DNA of 64,000 nucleotides. Origin: Pseudomonas sp. K2I15 (GTDB lineage: Bacteria > Pseudomonadota > Gammaproteobacteria > Pseudomonadales > Pseudomonadaceae). This document shows, in pieces, positions 44,636 through 54,628 of the stretch. The notes below the pieces were generated by a model that was not told the origin of the DNA, ran no database searches, and worked only from the letters and a program-made list of their open reading frames with translations. Location: positions 1-64,000 of the forward strand of contig NZ_NIXO01000027.1 of assembly GCF_002204795.1 (NCBI RefSeq). Direction: 5' to 3'. Every line of letters begins with the position of its first letter. Positions within the stretch are counted from its first letter, which is position 1. The position numbers were made by a program, and so were the translations under genes.

Positions 44636-44819
44636 GGTTAATCTTTAGCGCTGCATGGTCGATACAGTTAACGCGAGAGACCCAAAAAGTCTTAGAAAAA
44701 TGGGCCGGATAATTCCTGCAGGAGCAGATGGAAATATCACACTTTTTTTGACGCAGCCATTTTGCACATCCCAAAAGGACGCGCATCGGATATTAAGACC
44801 ATAGCGGACGCCACAAGCC

Positions 44820-46709
44820 ATGAATAAAAATCTGCGTTTCAGCCATAAAATCCTGCTTGCCGCCGCGCTTATCGTCATTGCCGCTTTTGCGTTGTTTACC
44901 CTCTACAACGATTACTTGCAGCGCAATGCGATTCGCGACGACCTGAACAATTACCTGCATGAAATGGGCGACGTCACTGCCAGCAACATCCAGACCTGGC
45001 TCACCGGGCGCATTGTGCTGATAGAAAGTGCCGCACAGAACATCGCCATCAACCCGGAATCCAGCACCGTCGCCAGCCTTCTGGAACAGAAAGCCCTGAC
45101 CTCTTCATTCATGGCCACCTACCTTGGCGACAGCAATGGCGGCTTCGTCATCCGCCCCAACACCAAGATGCCCGACGGCTTCGACCCACGTGTACGCCCC
45201 TGGTACAAGGGCGCGCAGAGCAGCAACGACTCAACCCTGACCGAACCCTACATTGATGCGGCCACCGGCCAGTTGATCATCTCCATCGCCACCCCCAGCA
45301 GCAAAGCGGGCCAGAGTGTCGGCGTAGTAGGTGGCGACCTGAGCCTGCAAACGCTCGTGGACAACATCGGCGCCCTGAACTTCGGCGGCATGGGTTATGC
45401 CTTCCTGGTCAGCGCCGACGGCAAAGTGCTGGTGCACCCGGACAAAAGCCTGGTGATGAAAACCCTGGCCGACGTCTATCCGAACAACACGCCCAAGATC
45501 AGCAGCGACTTCAGCGAAGTCGAGGTAAACGGCAAAACCCGTATCGTCACCTTTACCCCGATCAAAGGCCTGCCATCAGTGAACTGGTACCTTGGCCTGT
45601 CGGTGGATAAAGACAAATCCTTCGCCATGCTCAGCGAATTCCGTACCTCGGCGATCATTGCCACAATCATCGCCGTGGTCATCATCATCGCCCTGCTGGG
45701 CATGCTGATCCGCATCCTCCTACAACCACTGCACGTCATGACCCGCGCCATGGAAGACATCGCCGACGGCGAAGGTGACCTGACTCGCCGCCTGACCATC
45801 CAGAACCATGACGAATTCGGCGTGCTTGGCAGTGCGTTCAATCGCTTCGTGGAGCGGATTCACACCTCGATTCGCGAAGTGTCCTCGGCCACCGAGCAGG
45901 TCAATGAAGTAGCGCTGCGCGTGGTCAGCGCCTCCAACTCCTCAATGGTCAATTCCGACGAGCAGGCCAACCGTACCAACAGCGTCGCCGCTGCCATCAA
46001 CGAACTGGGGGCCGCCGCCCAGGAAATCGCCCGCAATGCCGCGCAAGCCTCCAACCAGGCCAGCGATGCCCGGCACCTGGCCGAAGACGGTCAGCAGGTG
46101 GTCGAGCGCAACATCAAGGCGATGACCCAATTGTCCGAGATGATCAGCGCCTCCAGCACCAATATCGAAGCGCTTAACAGCAAGACCGTGAACATCGGGC
46201 AGATTCTGGAAGTGATCACCAGCATTTCCCAGCAAACCAACCTGCTGGCCCTCAACGCGGCGATTGAGGCCGCACGGGCCGGGGAAGCCGGGCGCGGGTT
46301 TGCGGTCGTGGCCGATGAGGTGCGCAACCTGGCACACCGCACCCAGGAGTCGGCGCAACAGGTGCAAAAGATGATCGAGGAGCTGCAAGTCGGCGCCCGG
46401 GAGTCGGTCAGCACCATGAGTGAAAGCCAGCGCCACAGCCAGGACAGTGTGGAAATCGCCAACCTGGCGGGCGAACGCCTGAACAGCGTGACCCTGCGCA
46501 TCGGCGAAATTGACGGGATGAATCAGTCGGTGGCCACCGCTACCGAGGAACAGACCTCCGTGGTGGAGTCGATCAACATGGACATCACCGAGATCAACAC
46601 CCTCAATCAGGAAGGTGTAGAAAACCTGCAATCAACCTTGCGGGCCTGTTCCGACCTGGAACAGCAGGCATCACGATTGAAACAACTGGTGGGCAGTTTC
46701 CGGATCTGA
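44820..46709 (+). CDS. Methyl-accepting chemotaxis protein with dCache_1 sensor
   Basis: A 629-residue chemoreceptor. Membrane helix 1 is at about 10-32, with a periplasmic double Cache domain at about 38-275. Helix 2 (TSAIIATIIAVVIIIALLGML) spans about 276-300, then HAMP (LQPLHVMTRAMEDIADGEGDLTRR). The signalling domain has the hairpin tip ISQQTNLLALNAAIEAARAG. The sensor contains FDPRVRPWYKGA and EPYIDAATGQLI, close to the amino-acid motif of PctA/B/C-type receptors, but the usual leading Tyr is Phe here. I infer an amino-acid or amine ligand. It lacks a C-terminal CheR-binding pentapeptide. The gene stands alone. Confidence 0.93.
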   Translation: MNKNLRFSHKILLAAALIVIAAFALFTLYNDYLQRNAIRDDLNNYLHEMGDVTASNIQTWLTGRIVLIESAAQNIAINPESSTVASLLEQKALTSSFMATYLGDSNGGFVIRPNTKMPDGFDPRVRPWYKGAQSSNDSTLTEPYIDAATGQLIISIATPSSKAGQSVGVVGGDLSLQTLVDNIGALNFGGMGYAFLVSADGKVLVHPDKSLVMKTLADVYPNNTPKISSDFSEVEVNGKTRIVTFTPIKGLPSVNWYLGLSVDKDKSFAMLSEFRTSAIIATIIAVVIIIALLGMLIRILLQPLHVMTRAMEDIADGEGDLTRRLTIQNHDEFGVLGSAFNRFVERIHTSIREVSSATEQVNEVALRVVSASNSSMVNSDEQANRTNSVAAAINELGAAAQEIARNAAQASNQASDARHLAEDGQQVVERNIKAMTQLSEMISASSTNIEALNSKTVNIGQILEVITSISQQTNLLALNAAIEAARAGEAGRGFAVVADEVRNLAHRTQESAQQVQKMIEELQVGARESVSTMSESQRHSQDSVEIANLAGERLNSVTLRIGEIDGMNQSVATATEEQTSVVESINMDITEINTLNQEGVENLQSTLRACSDLEQQASRLKQLVGSFRI

Positions 46710-46719
46710 TTCAACCGGG

Positions 46720-46920
46720 TCAGTGGCTGCCTTGCGCAGCGGCTGATGCCTTTTCTTCCGGTGATTCGGATGTGTCCTGCAACTGTTCCCACAACTCGGC
46801 GGCGCCTGGAAACTCGGTGCCGTCCTCACTGCTCAGGTCATCCGGGTCATAGCGACTCAAACAACCTTCTCCCAGCGTCGCGGGGGCTTTGGAAGTGGCT
46901 TTATCGAGTGGATCGCTCAT
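46720..46920 (-). CDS. Small conserved acidic protein, function unknown
   Basis: A 66-residue acidic protein beginning MSDPLDKATSKAPATLGEGC, rich in Glu/Asp/Ser, without a membrane segment or signal peptide. ATG 46920 has ggaga six bases upstream. It lies after purU on the same strand, beyond a terminator, and is convergent with the chemoreceptor gene 10 bp away. I recall similar short proteins in other Pseudomonas but no function. Confidence 0.65.
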   Translation of the reverse strand: MSDPLDKATSKAPATLGEGCLSRYDPDDLSSEDGTEFPGAAELWEQLQDTSESPEEKASAAAQGSH

Positions 46921-46945
46921 TCTCCAATCCTCACCTGTGGCCAAA

Positions 46946-46982
46946 GAAAAAGGGCCTGTAGCGATTTAACGCCCAGGCCCTT
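46946..46982 (-). terminator. Terminator of purU
   Basis: On the minus strand, aagggcct-N17-aggccctt is followed by tttc. It begins 25 bp after the purU stop. Confidence 0.8.
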
Positions 46983-47006
46983 CATTCTTCAATCAAAACG
47001 CTTCAA

Positions 47007-47855
<849 letters not shown>

Positions 47856-48206
47856 TAGGGGGAAACTCCAGAACTTCACAAAGGCCGCCATTCTAGCGAT
47901 TGCGCAGAAAAACTGCAGTATTCCTCAACGCTTATTCTGATCGCGCGCGCCAGCCCTGCCCCTTAATAGCGTAAGGTTTTACCCACTACATGTGTGCAAA
48001 CGCGTGGACTCAACCAGTTAGCCAAGACTTAACGAGAGTATCTTTAGGTCTTAACCCTTACTAATTAACTCAATTCCAGGCTTTTGCCACAAACAACCAA
48101 AGTAAATTACGTAAATACGGCCTTAAATGTTTACTTGGGCAAACCGTCTGACTATTATTGGGCCACTATCCCCCTTTCACCCAGCGCCCTACATAAGGTA
48201 GTCCAC
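47856..48206. other. Divergent purU / mvaT promoter region
   Basis: These 351 bp hold no gene. The mvaT-proximal part (48040-48150) is AT-rich with ttacgtaa (palindrome near 48107), cttaac repeats and TA-rich steps. This is the kind of sequence H-NS/MvaT proteins bind, so autoregulation is plausible. I could not choose a single promoter. Confidence 0.45.
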
Positions 48207-48581
48207 ATGTCCCTGATCAACGAATACCGCGCCACCGAAGAAGCTATCAAAGAGCTGCAAGCCCGTTTGAAGAACCTGTCCCAAGACGACAAACTGCAAA
48301 CCGAGCTGGAATTCGAAGGCAAATTGCGCACCCTGATGGGCGAATACTCCAAATCCCTGCGCGACATCATCGCGCTGCTGGATCCAGAGTCGAAAGTTAA
48401 AGCTCCACGTGGCGCCGTAAAAACTACCGGCACCAAGCGTGCGCGCAAGGTTAAACAATACAAAAACCCGCACAACGGTGAAGTGATTGAAACCAAAGGT
48501 GGCAACCACAAGACTCTGAAAGAGTGGAAAGCCAAGTGGGGCGGCGACGTGGTTGAAGGCTGGGCTACCCTGCTGGGCTAA
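48207..48581 (+). CDS. mvaT: H-NS-family xenogeneic silencer MvaT
   Basis: MvaT coats AT-rich and horizontally acquired DNA and represses it. It is the functional equivalent of H-NS in Pseudomonas. The N-terminal coiled-coil oligomerisation region (MSLINEYRATEEAIKELQAR to about residue 60) is followed by a basic linker (KTTGTKRARKVKQYKNP). The C-terminal AT-pincer domain has GGNHKTLKEWKAKWG. The length of 124 residues and ATG 48207 (aaggt upstream) match the family; 41 extra open codons upstream are not coding. A perfect bidirectional terminator follows. Confidence 0.97.
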   Translation: MSLINEYRATEEAIKELQARLKNLSQDDKLQTELEFEGKLRTLMGEYSKSLRDIIALLDPESKVKAPRGAVKTTGTKRARKVKQYKNPHNGEVIETKGGNHKTLKEWKAKWGGDVVEGWATLLG

Positions 48582-48613
48582 GCCTCGCCAGGACGCTGCG
48601 TGATACGCAACGC

Positions 48614-48647
48614 AATAAAAAACGCCAGCTAGCTGGCGTTTTTTATT
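48614..48647. terminator. 34-bp perfect palindrome, shared terminator of mvaT and sbcB
   Basis: The arms aataaaaaacgccagct and agctggcgttttttatt are perfect reverse complements with no separating base. An A run on the left and T run on the right give a terminator in both directions between the convergent genes. Confidence 0.93.
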
Positions 48648-48671
48648 GTCCGCATTTTACCCGCACACCGA

Positions 48672-50099
48672 TTACAGGCTCATTCGAGTCGCTAAAGAGT
48701 CAACATACTCCTGCCACTCATCAAGCACCTGCCGCTGAAACGGTGTAGCACTAACAGCCAACTCAAGACGTGCCTGCTTAAAACCCTCAAGGGTGTTTGG
48801 CGCGCCCCATTGCGGGTCTGACAAACGTTGCTGACAGAAAACTCTCCAGCGTTGTTGCTCCTCACTATTCAGGGTGTGCGGAAAGTTACGGGCGCGATAG
48901 CGAAATAATAATTCCGGCAAACGCTCATCATCGAAAGGCCATTGCTGGCGCGCTAGTTGCTCAGGCTCGGCGACTCTCACTTGTTCACATAAACGTCGAT
49001 CACGATCACCGATAAAACCATCGTATAGCTGCTGCTCCGGATCGGCGCTCGACGCAAAATCTTCCTCGGCGTAAATCGCTGCTAATTTATCGCGCCATAG
49101 TTCTTGTGCGTCGCTTAGCCGCAGGGCACGAGCTGCGTACTCATCCATATCCAGTTGCAGACGCTCGCGGTCTTGCGCCCGCAGCACACTTAAAGGCGCG
49201 ACCACCGGGCAGCGATTGATGTGCAACAACTTGAGCGGCACCGGCAACTCGCCTTCCGCAAGGTCGTCACGGCGGGTATATAAGCGCCGACGCAGGGTGT
49301 CGGCGTCCTCGTCCAACAGCCCCTGCGGGTCGAGCCCCAGGTCGCAGACGATCAACGCATTGCGGTTGCGCGGGTGCCACGCCAGCGGCAGCACCACGCC
49401 CAGGTAATGACGCTCGGCAGAAAAACGGCCGGAGATATGCACCATCGGCTGCAACAACCGCACCTGGTCCATGACCCGTTGCTTGCTGCGTAACTGAAAC
49501 AGCCAGTCATAGAGCTTGGGTTGCTTCTCACGGACCAACCGGGCCAGGGCGATGGTGGCACGTACATCGGACAAGGCGTCGTGGGCCTGCCCGTGATCGA
49601 TGCCATTGGCGGCCGTCAACCGTTCAAGCTTGAGGGTGACGCGCCCGTCCTGTTCCGGCCAGACGATCCCGTCCGGGCGCAGGGCGTAGGCGGTGCGTAC
49701 CACGTCGATCAGGTCCCAGCGGCTGTTACCGCCTTGCCATTCCCGGGCATAAGGGTCAAAAAAGTTGCGGTACAAACTGTAGCGCGTCATCTCATCGTCA
49801 AAACGCAAGGTGTTGTAGCCGGCCCCGCACGTGCCCGGGGCCGCCAGTTCCGCGTGCACCCGTGTCATGAAGTCGGCTTCGGCCAGGCCCTTTTCCGCCA
49901 GCACGCCGGGGGTGATGCCGGTAATCGCGCACGCCGCCGGATGCGGCAGGATATCGTCGCTGGGCTGGCAGTAGAGATTGACCGGCGGCCCTACCTCGTT
50001 GAGCTCAAGGTCGGTGCGAATGCCGGCTACCTGCAGCGGGCGATCGTTACGCGGGTTGATGCCGGTGGTTTCATAGTCGTACCAGAAAATGGTGGTCAC
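48672..50099 (-). CDS. sbcB: Exodeoxyribonuclease I SbcB
   Basis: ExoI degrades single-stranded DNA 3'-5' in mismatch repair and recombination. The DEDD exonuclease motifs are ExoI FWYDYETTGINP (residues about 5-16), ExoII in GYNTLRFDDEMTRY and ExoIII HDALSDVRATIALARL. An SH3-like and a C-terminal helical domain (NFPHTLNSEEQQRW) follow as in E. coli. 475 residues; start is GTG 50099 giving MTTIFWYDYET. The gene is divergent from the six-gene operon beginning at 50289. Confidence 0.96.
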   Translation of the reverse strand: MTTIFWYDYETTGINPRNDRPLQVAGIRTDLELNEVGPPVNLYCQPSDDILPHPAACAITGITPGVLAEKGLAEADFMTRVHAELAAPGTCGAGYNTLRFDDEMTRYSLYRNFFDPYAREWQGGNSRWDLIDVVRTAYALRPDGIVWPEQDGRVTLKLERLTAANGIDHGQAHDALSDVRATIALARLVREKQPKLYDWLFQLRSKQRVMDQVRLLQPMVHISGRFSAERHYLGVVLPLAWHPRNRNALIVCDLGLDPQGLLDEDADTLRRRLYTRRDDLAEGELPVPLKLLHINRCPVVAPLSVLRAQDRERLQLDMDEYAARALRLSDAQELWRDKLAAIYAEEDFASSADPEQQLYDGFIGDRDRRLCEQVRVAEPEQLARQQWPFDDERLPELLFRYRARNFPHTLNSEEQQRWRVFCQQRLSDPQWGAPNTLEGFKQARLELAVSATPFQRQVLDEWQEYVDSLATRMSL

Positions 50100-50288
50100 G
50101 GGCTATTCCTGTGCTGAAGACCGGCAAAGTCTAGGCGCTGGAAGGCACCGGCGGCCAGCACTGTGTTCACTGTACAAACATTCAGTAAATCGTTGAGTGG
50201 TTGCTTCCACCGTCGACACTGCTAGCATCGGTCTTTCCAACTCCGCCGCTGCCGCCCAGGCGCCAGCGCCGCACTGCCAAGGACCGCG

Positions 50289-50981
50289 ATGCCACCTGCG
50301 CCACTGGATACCCGCTACCAGATCGAGACCCCGGAGGGCATCGACCTGCCCCTGCGCCCGGCCGGCCTGCTGGTCCGCTCGCTGGCCTTTGCCTTCGACC
50401 TGGGGTTGCGCGGCCTGATTCTCGGCATCCTGTTCATCGCCCTGGCTTTTCTCGGTAACCTGGGTATTGGCCTGGGTTCGCTGCTGCTGTTCCTCGTCAG
50501 TTGGTGGTACATGGTGCTGTTCGAGGTCCTCAACCAGGGCTGCTCACCCGGCAAGCAGATCATGGGCCTGCGGGTGGTACAGGACGACGGCACACCCATT
50601 GGCTGGTCGGCCTCGCTGATCCGTAACCTGCTGCGTTTTGTCGACATGCTGCCGTTCGGCTACTTCCTCGGCGCCATCAGTTGCCTGCAACACCCCAACT
50701 TCAAGCGCCTGGGCGACCTGGCGGCCGGGACCCTGGTGATCTACCGCGAACAACCACTTTCCCGTCCGCAAGTGCCGCAAGCCCCGCCACTGCGACTGCC
50801 GTTCGCCCTTGAGCTGAACGAACAACGGGCGATTCTCAGCTTCGCCGAACGCCAGGGCGAACTGTCCACCGAGCGAGTCAACGAACTGGCCGCCATCCTG
50901 GCCACACCTCTGCAGGTCTCCCCTGCCCGTGCAGTGGCAGAACTCAACGGCGTGGCCCGTGGTTTGTTGGGGCCAGCATGA
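50289..50981 (+). CDS. RDD family membrane protein
   Basis: A 230-residue RDD protein has at least three membrane segments at about 28-75 (AFAFDLGLRGLILGILFIALAFLGNLGIGLGS) and near 110-135. It carries the family motif SPGKQIMGLRVVQDDGTPIGW and the closing RLGDLAAGTLVIYRE. A cytosolic tail of about 75 residues (LNEQRAILSFAERQGELSTERVNEL) is unusual for plain RDD proteins and may contact the partners encoded downstream. First gene of the six-gene MoxR/DUF58 operon, ATG 50289. It overlaps the next gene by 4 bp. Confidence 0.9.
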   Translation: MPPAPLDTRYQIETPEGIDLPLRPAGLLVRSLAFAFDLGLRGLILGILFIALAFLGNLGIGLGSLLLFLVSWWYMVLFEVLNQGCSPGKQIMGLRVVQDDGTPIGWSASLIRNLLRFVDMLPFGYFLGAISCLQHPNFKRLGDLAAGTLVIYREQPLSRPQVPQAPPLRLPFALELNEQRAILSFAERQGELSTERVNELAAILATPLQVSPARAVAELNGVARGLLGPA

Positions 50982-51958
50982 AGCAGAGTCTTTTCGAAAG
51001 CCGTCACCAGCCACAATGGCAAGCCTTTGCCACACAGTTGGCACAGTTGGAAAAAGGCAAGGCCAAGCACACTGACTTCGCCGACTTCCCCCATCAGTAC
51101 CGGCAGTTGTGCCAGCATCTGGCGCTGGCCCAGGAGCGCGGCTACAGCAGCTATCTGGTTGACCCGTTGCAGCAACTTGCCTTGCGCGGCCATCAACAGT
51201 TGTATCGTCATCGCAGCCAGTTGGGCGCAAACGTGCTGAGCTTTCTGCTGGCAGACTTTCCCAGGCTGGTTCGCGCGCAATGGCCATTCGTGCTGGCCGC
51301 CAGCCTGCTGTTCTTCGGCAGCCTGATCGGCATCGCATTGCTGGTGTACCTGTTTCCAGACTTGATCTACAGCATCGTCAGCCCCCAGCAGGTGGCCGAG
51401 ATGCAGGGCATGTACGATCCCGATGCCAGCCGGCTGGGCCGGGCAGCCGAACGCGCCTCCAGCGAAGACTGGATGATGTTTGGCTACTACGTGATGCACA
51501 ACATCGGCATCGCCTTCCAGACCTTTGCCGCCGGGCTGTTATTCGGCCTGGGCAGCGTGTTTTTCCTGTTCTTCAACGGCCTGATCATTGGTGCCGTCGC
51601 CGGGCACCTGACACAAATCGGCTACGGCCAAACTTTCTGGTCATTTGTGATTGGCCATGGCGCCTTCGAACTCAGCGCTATCGCCCTGGCTGGCGCGGCC
51701 GGCCTGCAACTGGGCTGGGCATTGATAGCGCCGGGGCAACTGACAAGAGGCGAATCCCTGCGGCTGGCCGCGCGTAAAAGCGTGCAAATGATTTGTGGGG
51801 TGATGGTGTTCCTGCTGATCGCCGCGTTTATCGAGGCGTATTGGTCCTCCACCACGGCCGTGGCGCCGTGGATCAAGTACCTGGTGGGCGCCGCCCTGTG
51901 GTTGCTGATGGCCGCCTACCTGCTGTTTGCCGGACGGAACCGCCATGCGCCTGAGTGA
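50978..51958 (+). CDS. SpoIIM/DUF95 family membrane protein
   Basis: A 326-residue protein of the stage II sporulation M (DUF95) family. In sporulating bacteria SpoIIM works with SpoIID/SpoIIP in septal wall removal, but in non-sporulating bacteria its role is unknown. After a soluble N-terminal region (about 1-100) come membrane segments near 107-130, 185-215, 225-255, 270-290 and 300-318. The family core is GLGSVFFLFFNGLIIGAVAG and IGHGAFELSAIALAGAAGL. ATG overlaps the RDD stop (ATGA). Its end overlaps the DUF4129 gene by 14 bp. Confidence 0.9.
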   Translation: MKQSLFESRHQPQWQAFATQLAQLEKGKAKHTDFADFPHQYRQLCQHLALAQERGYSSYLVDPLQQLALRGHQQLYRHRSQLGANVLSFLLADFPRLVRAQWPFVLAASLLFFGSLIGIALLVYLFPDLIYSIVSPQQVAEMQGMYDPDASRLGRAAERASSEDWMMFGYYVMHNIGIAFQTFAAGLLFGLGSVFFLFFNGLIIGAVAGHLTQIGYGQTFWSFVIGHGAFELSAIALAGAAGLQLGWALIAPGQLTRGESLRLAARKSVQMICGVMVFLLIAAFIEAYWSSTTAVAPWIKYLVGAALWLLMAAYLLFAGRNRHAPE

Positions 51959-53474
51959 TGCCAGCGTCGTGATCCGCCCGCGTACCTCCTGGGAAGCCAT
52001 GGACCTCGGCATCCTGCTGGCCCGCGAACATCGGCTGCTGCTGATGAGCAGTTGGGCCATCGTGACCTTGCCGATCTTCGCCCTGTTCAGCGTGCTGCTG
52101 TGGAACCATCCCTCCACTGCGCTGTTGCTGTTCTGGTGGTTGAAACCGGCATTCGACCGCCTGCCCCTATACATCCTGTCCAAGGCCCTGTTCGGCGAAA
52201 CACCGAGCCTCAAGCAGGCACTGCGCCAATGGCCGCGCCTGCTCAAGGGCCAACTGCTGGCCAGCCTGACCTGGCGGCGCTTCAGCCTGAGCCGCAGCTT
52301 CGTGATGCCGGTCGTCCAGCTCGAAGGCCTGAATGGCCAGGCGCGCCAACAACGTCTTGGGGTGCTGCAACAACGCAACGCCGGTGCCGCGCGGTGGTTG
52401 ACCCTGATCGGGGTGCACCTGGAAATCGCCCTGTGGTTCGGGTTGATGGCCGTGTTTTATTTCTTCCTGCCGCAACAGGTGGAACGGGACTGGGATTGGC
52501 AACAGCTGGTCCTCACCGCCGGGCACGACTGGCTGTGGCTGGAACACCTGACCAACGCCTTCTATGCCTTGATCCTGATGTTCTGGGAACCTATCTATGT
52601 CGCCTGTGGTTTCAGCCTGTACCTGAACCGCCGCACCGTACTGGAAGCCTGGGACCTGGAACTGGTGTTCCGCCGGCTGCGTCAGCGTTTGAGTGGCGTG
52701 GCGCCACTCCTGTTGCTGGTGATCGGACTGATGCTTGCCCCGGCGACTCCACCGGTGTGGGCCGATGAGGCGGCTCCCCAAACGCCGCTGAGTACGCAAT
52801 CGGCCAATCAGTCGATCAAGGCACTGCTGGAGCAGCCACCGTTCAAAAACCCGGAAACCGTCACCCGCTATCGCTTCGGCGAGGATAAAGCTGCGGACAA
52901 AAACAAACCGGCAGGTGACGCCAAGCTGCCGGCCTGGCTGGAAGCATTGCTGAACAACCTCAACAGCGATTCGTTCAAGCACGTCGCCAAGGGCCTCGAG
53001 GTACTGCTCTGGGGATTGCTGTTGGGTGGGCTGGCACTGGTGATCTGGCGTTATCGCGACTGGCTGCACGCCTTTGTCAGCCGGCGCAGCCCGCGCAAGC
53101 CAAAGGCTGTCAAACCCGCTCCCGCTCAACTATTCGGCCTCGAACTGGGAGCCGACACCTTGCCGGAGGACATCGCCGGCACCGCAGAACAGCTCTGGGC
53201 AACACAGCCCCGGGAAGCTCTCGGTTTGCTGTACCGTGGCTTGCTCAGCCGCTTGCTGCACGACTTCAATCTGCCACTGAAAAACGCCGACACGGAAGGC
53301 CAGGTCCTGGAGCGTATCCGCCAACTGCAACAACCGCAGTTGCTGGCATTCAGCGACGAACTGACCCGCTACTGGCAAAACCTTGCCTATGGCCACCGCC
53401 TGCCGCCCACCGTGGCGCAACAACAGCTATGCAACAGTTGGCGAGCCCTGTTCGGTTCGGGAGCGGCGCAATGA
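51945..53474 (+). CDS. DUF4129 domain membrane protein
   Basis: A 509-residue membrane protein has N-terminal hydrophobic segments at about 40-75, 165-190 and 205-225 and one near 250-270 (PLLLLVIGLMLAP). A periplasmic segment of about 90 residues (WADEAAPQTPLSTQSANQSI) is followed by a membrane helix near 355-375. The C-terminal DUF4129 domain contains PREALGLLYRGLLSRLLHDFNLP and TEGQVLERI. Similar C-terminal domains occur in transglutaminase-like and MoxR-linked proteins. ATG 51945 (MRLSDASVVIRPR) is preferred over a TTG at 51927. It overlaps DUF4350 by 4 bp. Confidence 0.85.
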   Translation: MRLSDASVVIRPRTSWEAMDLGILLAREHRLLLMSSWAIVTLPIFALFSVLLWNHPSTALLLFWWLKPAFDRLPLYILSKALFGETPSLKQALRQWPRLLKGQLLASLTWRRFSLSRSFVMPVVQLEGLNGQARQQRLGVLQQRNAGAARWLTLIGVHLEIALWFGLMAVFYFFLPQQVERDWDWQQLVLTAGHDWLWLEHLTNAFYALILMFWEPIYVACGFSLYLNRRTVLEAWDLELVFRRLRQRLSGVAPLLLLVIGLMLAPATPPVWADEAAPQTPLSTQSANQSIKALLEQPPFKNPETVTRYRFGEDKAADKNKPAGDAKLPAWLEALLNNLNSDSFKHVAKGLEVLLWGLLLGGLALVIWRYRDWLHAFVSRRSPRKPKAVKPAPAQLFGLELGADTLPEDIAGTAEQLWATQPREALGLLYRGLLSRLLHDFNLPLKNADTEGQVLERIRQLQQPQLLAFSDELTRYWQNLAYGHRLPPTVAQQQLCNSWRALFGSGAAQ

Positions 53475-54628
53475 ACCGGCCATTACTGTGGGTCGGGCTG
53501 CTTGTGGCGTGCTTGCTCGCAGCCGGCGGCTTTTATGCCTGGCACAAGGCAACTCCGTATCAGGAAAAGGTGGACCGCGGCCCTTCGCCCGAAGCCCTGG
53601 CTAACCCATACCTCGCGGCGGAACACTTTCTGCGCCAGCAAGGCCTGGTGGTGGAGCACGCCAACAGCCTGGAGCGGCTGGCCAGTCTTTCACCCAAAGG
53701 CAACACGCTGCTGTTGCTGGGCGAGCGCAGCAACATGAGCCCGCCCCAGGTTGATCAACTGCTGCAATGGACCCGGGCTGGCGGCCACCTGCTGCTGGTA
53801 GCCGAAGCGCTGTGGGATGAGGACACCGGTAAAAGTGGTGACCTGCTGCTGGATCGCGTGCAGATCCACCAAGCTTTCAGTGAAGAGTTCGACACGCCAG
53901 CACCCGCGCGTAAAAAGAAAACGCCGGACCTGACCAAACTCTATGTGGACAACGAAACGGCCCCGGCCTATTTCAGCTTCGACACCGACTTCAATCTCAC
54001 CGACCCCAAACACCTGGCGCAATTTTCGGCCAACAGTGCCAAGTCGACGCACCTGATGCAGGTCAACCTCGGGCAAGGCCGTGTGACCGTGGTGACCGAC
54101 AGCGACCTGTGGAAAAACCCAGCCATCGGCCAACACGACAACGCCTGGCTGCTCTGGTACCTGAGTCAGGGCACTCAGGTCACGCTGCTGTTCAACACCG
54201 ATGTCGAGGATCTGTTCAGCCTCTTGCTGCGCTACTTTCCCCAGGCATTGGTGGCACTTGCCGCACTGATCGCCCTGGGGTTATGGCACGCCAGCATGCG
54301 CCAGGGGCCGATCCGACAACCGGCACCCAAGGCACGCCGGCAATTGCAGGAACACTTGAAAGCCAGTGCCGACTTCCTGTTGCGCCGCGGCGGGCAGAAC
54401 AGCCTGCTGCAAGCCTTGCAGCGCGACATCCAGCGTACGGCAAGGCGCCGCCATCCGGGGTTCGAACACCTCGACACCGCCGAACAATCGCGAGTCCTTG
54501 AACGCCTGACCCGCCAACCCTCCCTCGTCATCAGCCAGGCCCTCGGCCCACTCCCGGCGAAACGGCTCTCCAGCGCCGACTTCAGCCGCCAGGTGGCCTG
54601 CCTGCAAACCCTCAGGAATGCCCTATGA
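53471..54628 (+). CDS. DUF4350 domain protein
   Basis: A 385-residue protein has an N-terminal membrane anchor (RPLLWVGLLVACLLAAGGFYAW). An extracytoplasmic DUF4350 region (about 40-240) resembles glutamine-amidotransferase-like folds: PYLAAEHFLRQQGLVVEHANS, NTLLLLGERSNMSPPQVDQLLQW, GGHLLLVAEALW. A second helix lies near 255-275 (ALVALAALIALGLWHASMR) and a cytosolic tail ends the protein. ATG 53471 overlaps the DUF4129 stop. The family is conserved beside MoxR and DUF58 genes but has no known function. Confidence 0.85.
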   Translation: MNRPLLWVGLLVACLLAAGGFYAWHKATPYQEKVDRGPSPEALANPYLAAEHFLRQQGLVVEHANSLERLASLSPKGNTLLLLGERSNMSPPQVDQLLQWTRAGGHLLLVAEALWDEDTGKSGDLLLDRVQIHQAFSEEFDTPAPARKKKTPDLTKLYVDNETAPAYFSFDTDFNLTDPKHLAQFSANSAKSTHLMQVNLGQGRVTVVTDSDLWKNPAIGQHDNAWLLWYLSQGTQVTLLFNTDVEDLFSLLLRYFPQALVALAALIALGLWHASMRQGPIRQPAPKARRQLQEHLKASADFLLRRGGQNSLLQALQRDIQRTARRRHPGFEHLDTAEQSRVLERLTRQPSLVISQALGPLPAKRLSSADFSRQVACLQTLRNAL

